Of a DNA stretch of 20,735 bases, positions 20,692 to 20,735 are shown piece after piece. The first letter of the stretch is position 1. Each line of letters starts with the position of its first letter. The notes below the pieces were generated by a model, which searched no databases, had not been told where the DNA came from, and saw only the letters and a program-made list of their open reading frames with translations. The DNA comes from a virus: positions 1 through 20,735 of IMG/VR virus record IMGVR_UViG_3300010883_000643; one strand, written 5' to 3'. Made by a program: the position numbers and the translations under genes.

Positions 20692-20735
20692 ATGTCAGGT
20701 ATCTGCGAAACAAAGGATTGCGAATACTGCCAAAG
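20692..20735 (+). CDS. Start of a Cys-rich protein (runs off right edge)
   Basis: ATG at 20692 with AAAGGAAAA upstream opens MSGICETKDCEYCQ before the window ends. Three cysteines in the first 13 residues (C5, C10, C13) suggest a zinc-binding start. Upstream, TATACT (20656-20661) could be a -10 element, with no clear -35. Only 14 whole codons are visible, so nothing more can be said. Confidence 0.4.
   Translation, partial: MSGICETKDCEYCQ

Overview
The window is a stretch of a tailed double-stranded DNA bacteriophage (Caudoviricetes) or a prophage-like copy of one. The evidence is a complete head-and-tail assembly module with a recognisable large terminase, portal, scaffold-like protein, HK97-fold capsid protein (Mu gpT-like), and a short-tail set: an adaptor-like protein, a tail-nozzle-like beta-propeller protein, and the start of a tail fibre. 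No tape-measure gene or long-tail tube/sheath genes are seen, which suggests a podovirus-like, short-tailed virion. No host marker, integrase or lysis gene is visible, so the host cannot be named. The proteins look like those of uncultured environmental phages, but this is an impression and not a search result.

Layout. Positions 1 to about 18,770 are transcribed leftwards (minus strand). From the right end of that block, a sigma70-like promoter (18799-18827) drives three short overlapping genes of unknown function (18581-18769, 18328-18594, 17969-18328). These are followed by a long nested hairpin and an intrinsic terminator (17877-17968). A second promoter-like sequence (17808-17837) then starts the late operon: a Phd/YefM-like small protein, a 971-residue unknown protein, terminase large subunit, portal, a coiled-coil protein, a scaffold-like protein, a zinc-binding protein, a capsid-associated protein, major capsid protein, a WPGxPG-repeat mini-protein missed by length-limited gene finding, a beta-helix protein, a protein with a C-terminal zinc-finger-like motif, a lectin-fold-like protein, a small helical protein, an adaptor-like protein, a small beta protein, a nozzle-like protein and the tail fibre, which runs off the left edge. 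Most junctions overlap by 1-14 bases or are separated by only a few bases, as expected for one long operon.

From about 18,880 to the right end, genes run rightwards. A 600-base non-coding, AT-rich divergent region holds back-to-back promoters and hairpins. It is followed by a small basic helical protein, a two-helix membrane protein, and a protein whose C-terminus ends in an SSB-like acidic tip (likely the phage single-stranded-DNA-binding protein, hence the start of the replication module). A strong intrinsic terminator follows, and then the first codons of a Cys-rich protein that runs off the right edge.

Most notable: (1) the capsid gene's amber stop is followed in frame by 25 sense codons carrying the same WPG motif that is repeated in the next small gene; (2) the terminase carries a four-cysteine zinc-ribbon-like insert between its ATPase and nuclease domains, and two other structural-module genes also carry cysteine clusters; (3) a Phd/YefM antitoxin-like protein leads the late operon with no toxin beside it; (4) a 971-residue unknown lies where a small terminase or ejection protein might be expected; (5) the terminator/hairpin/promoter arrangement between leader and late genes looks like a regulatory switch.
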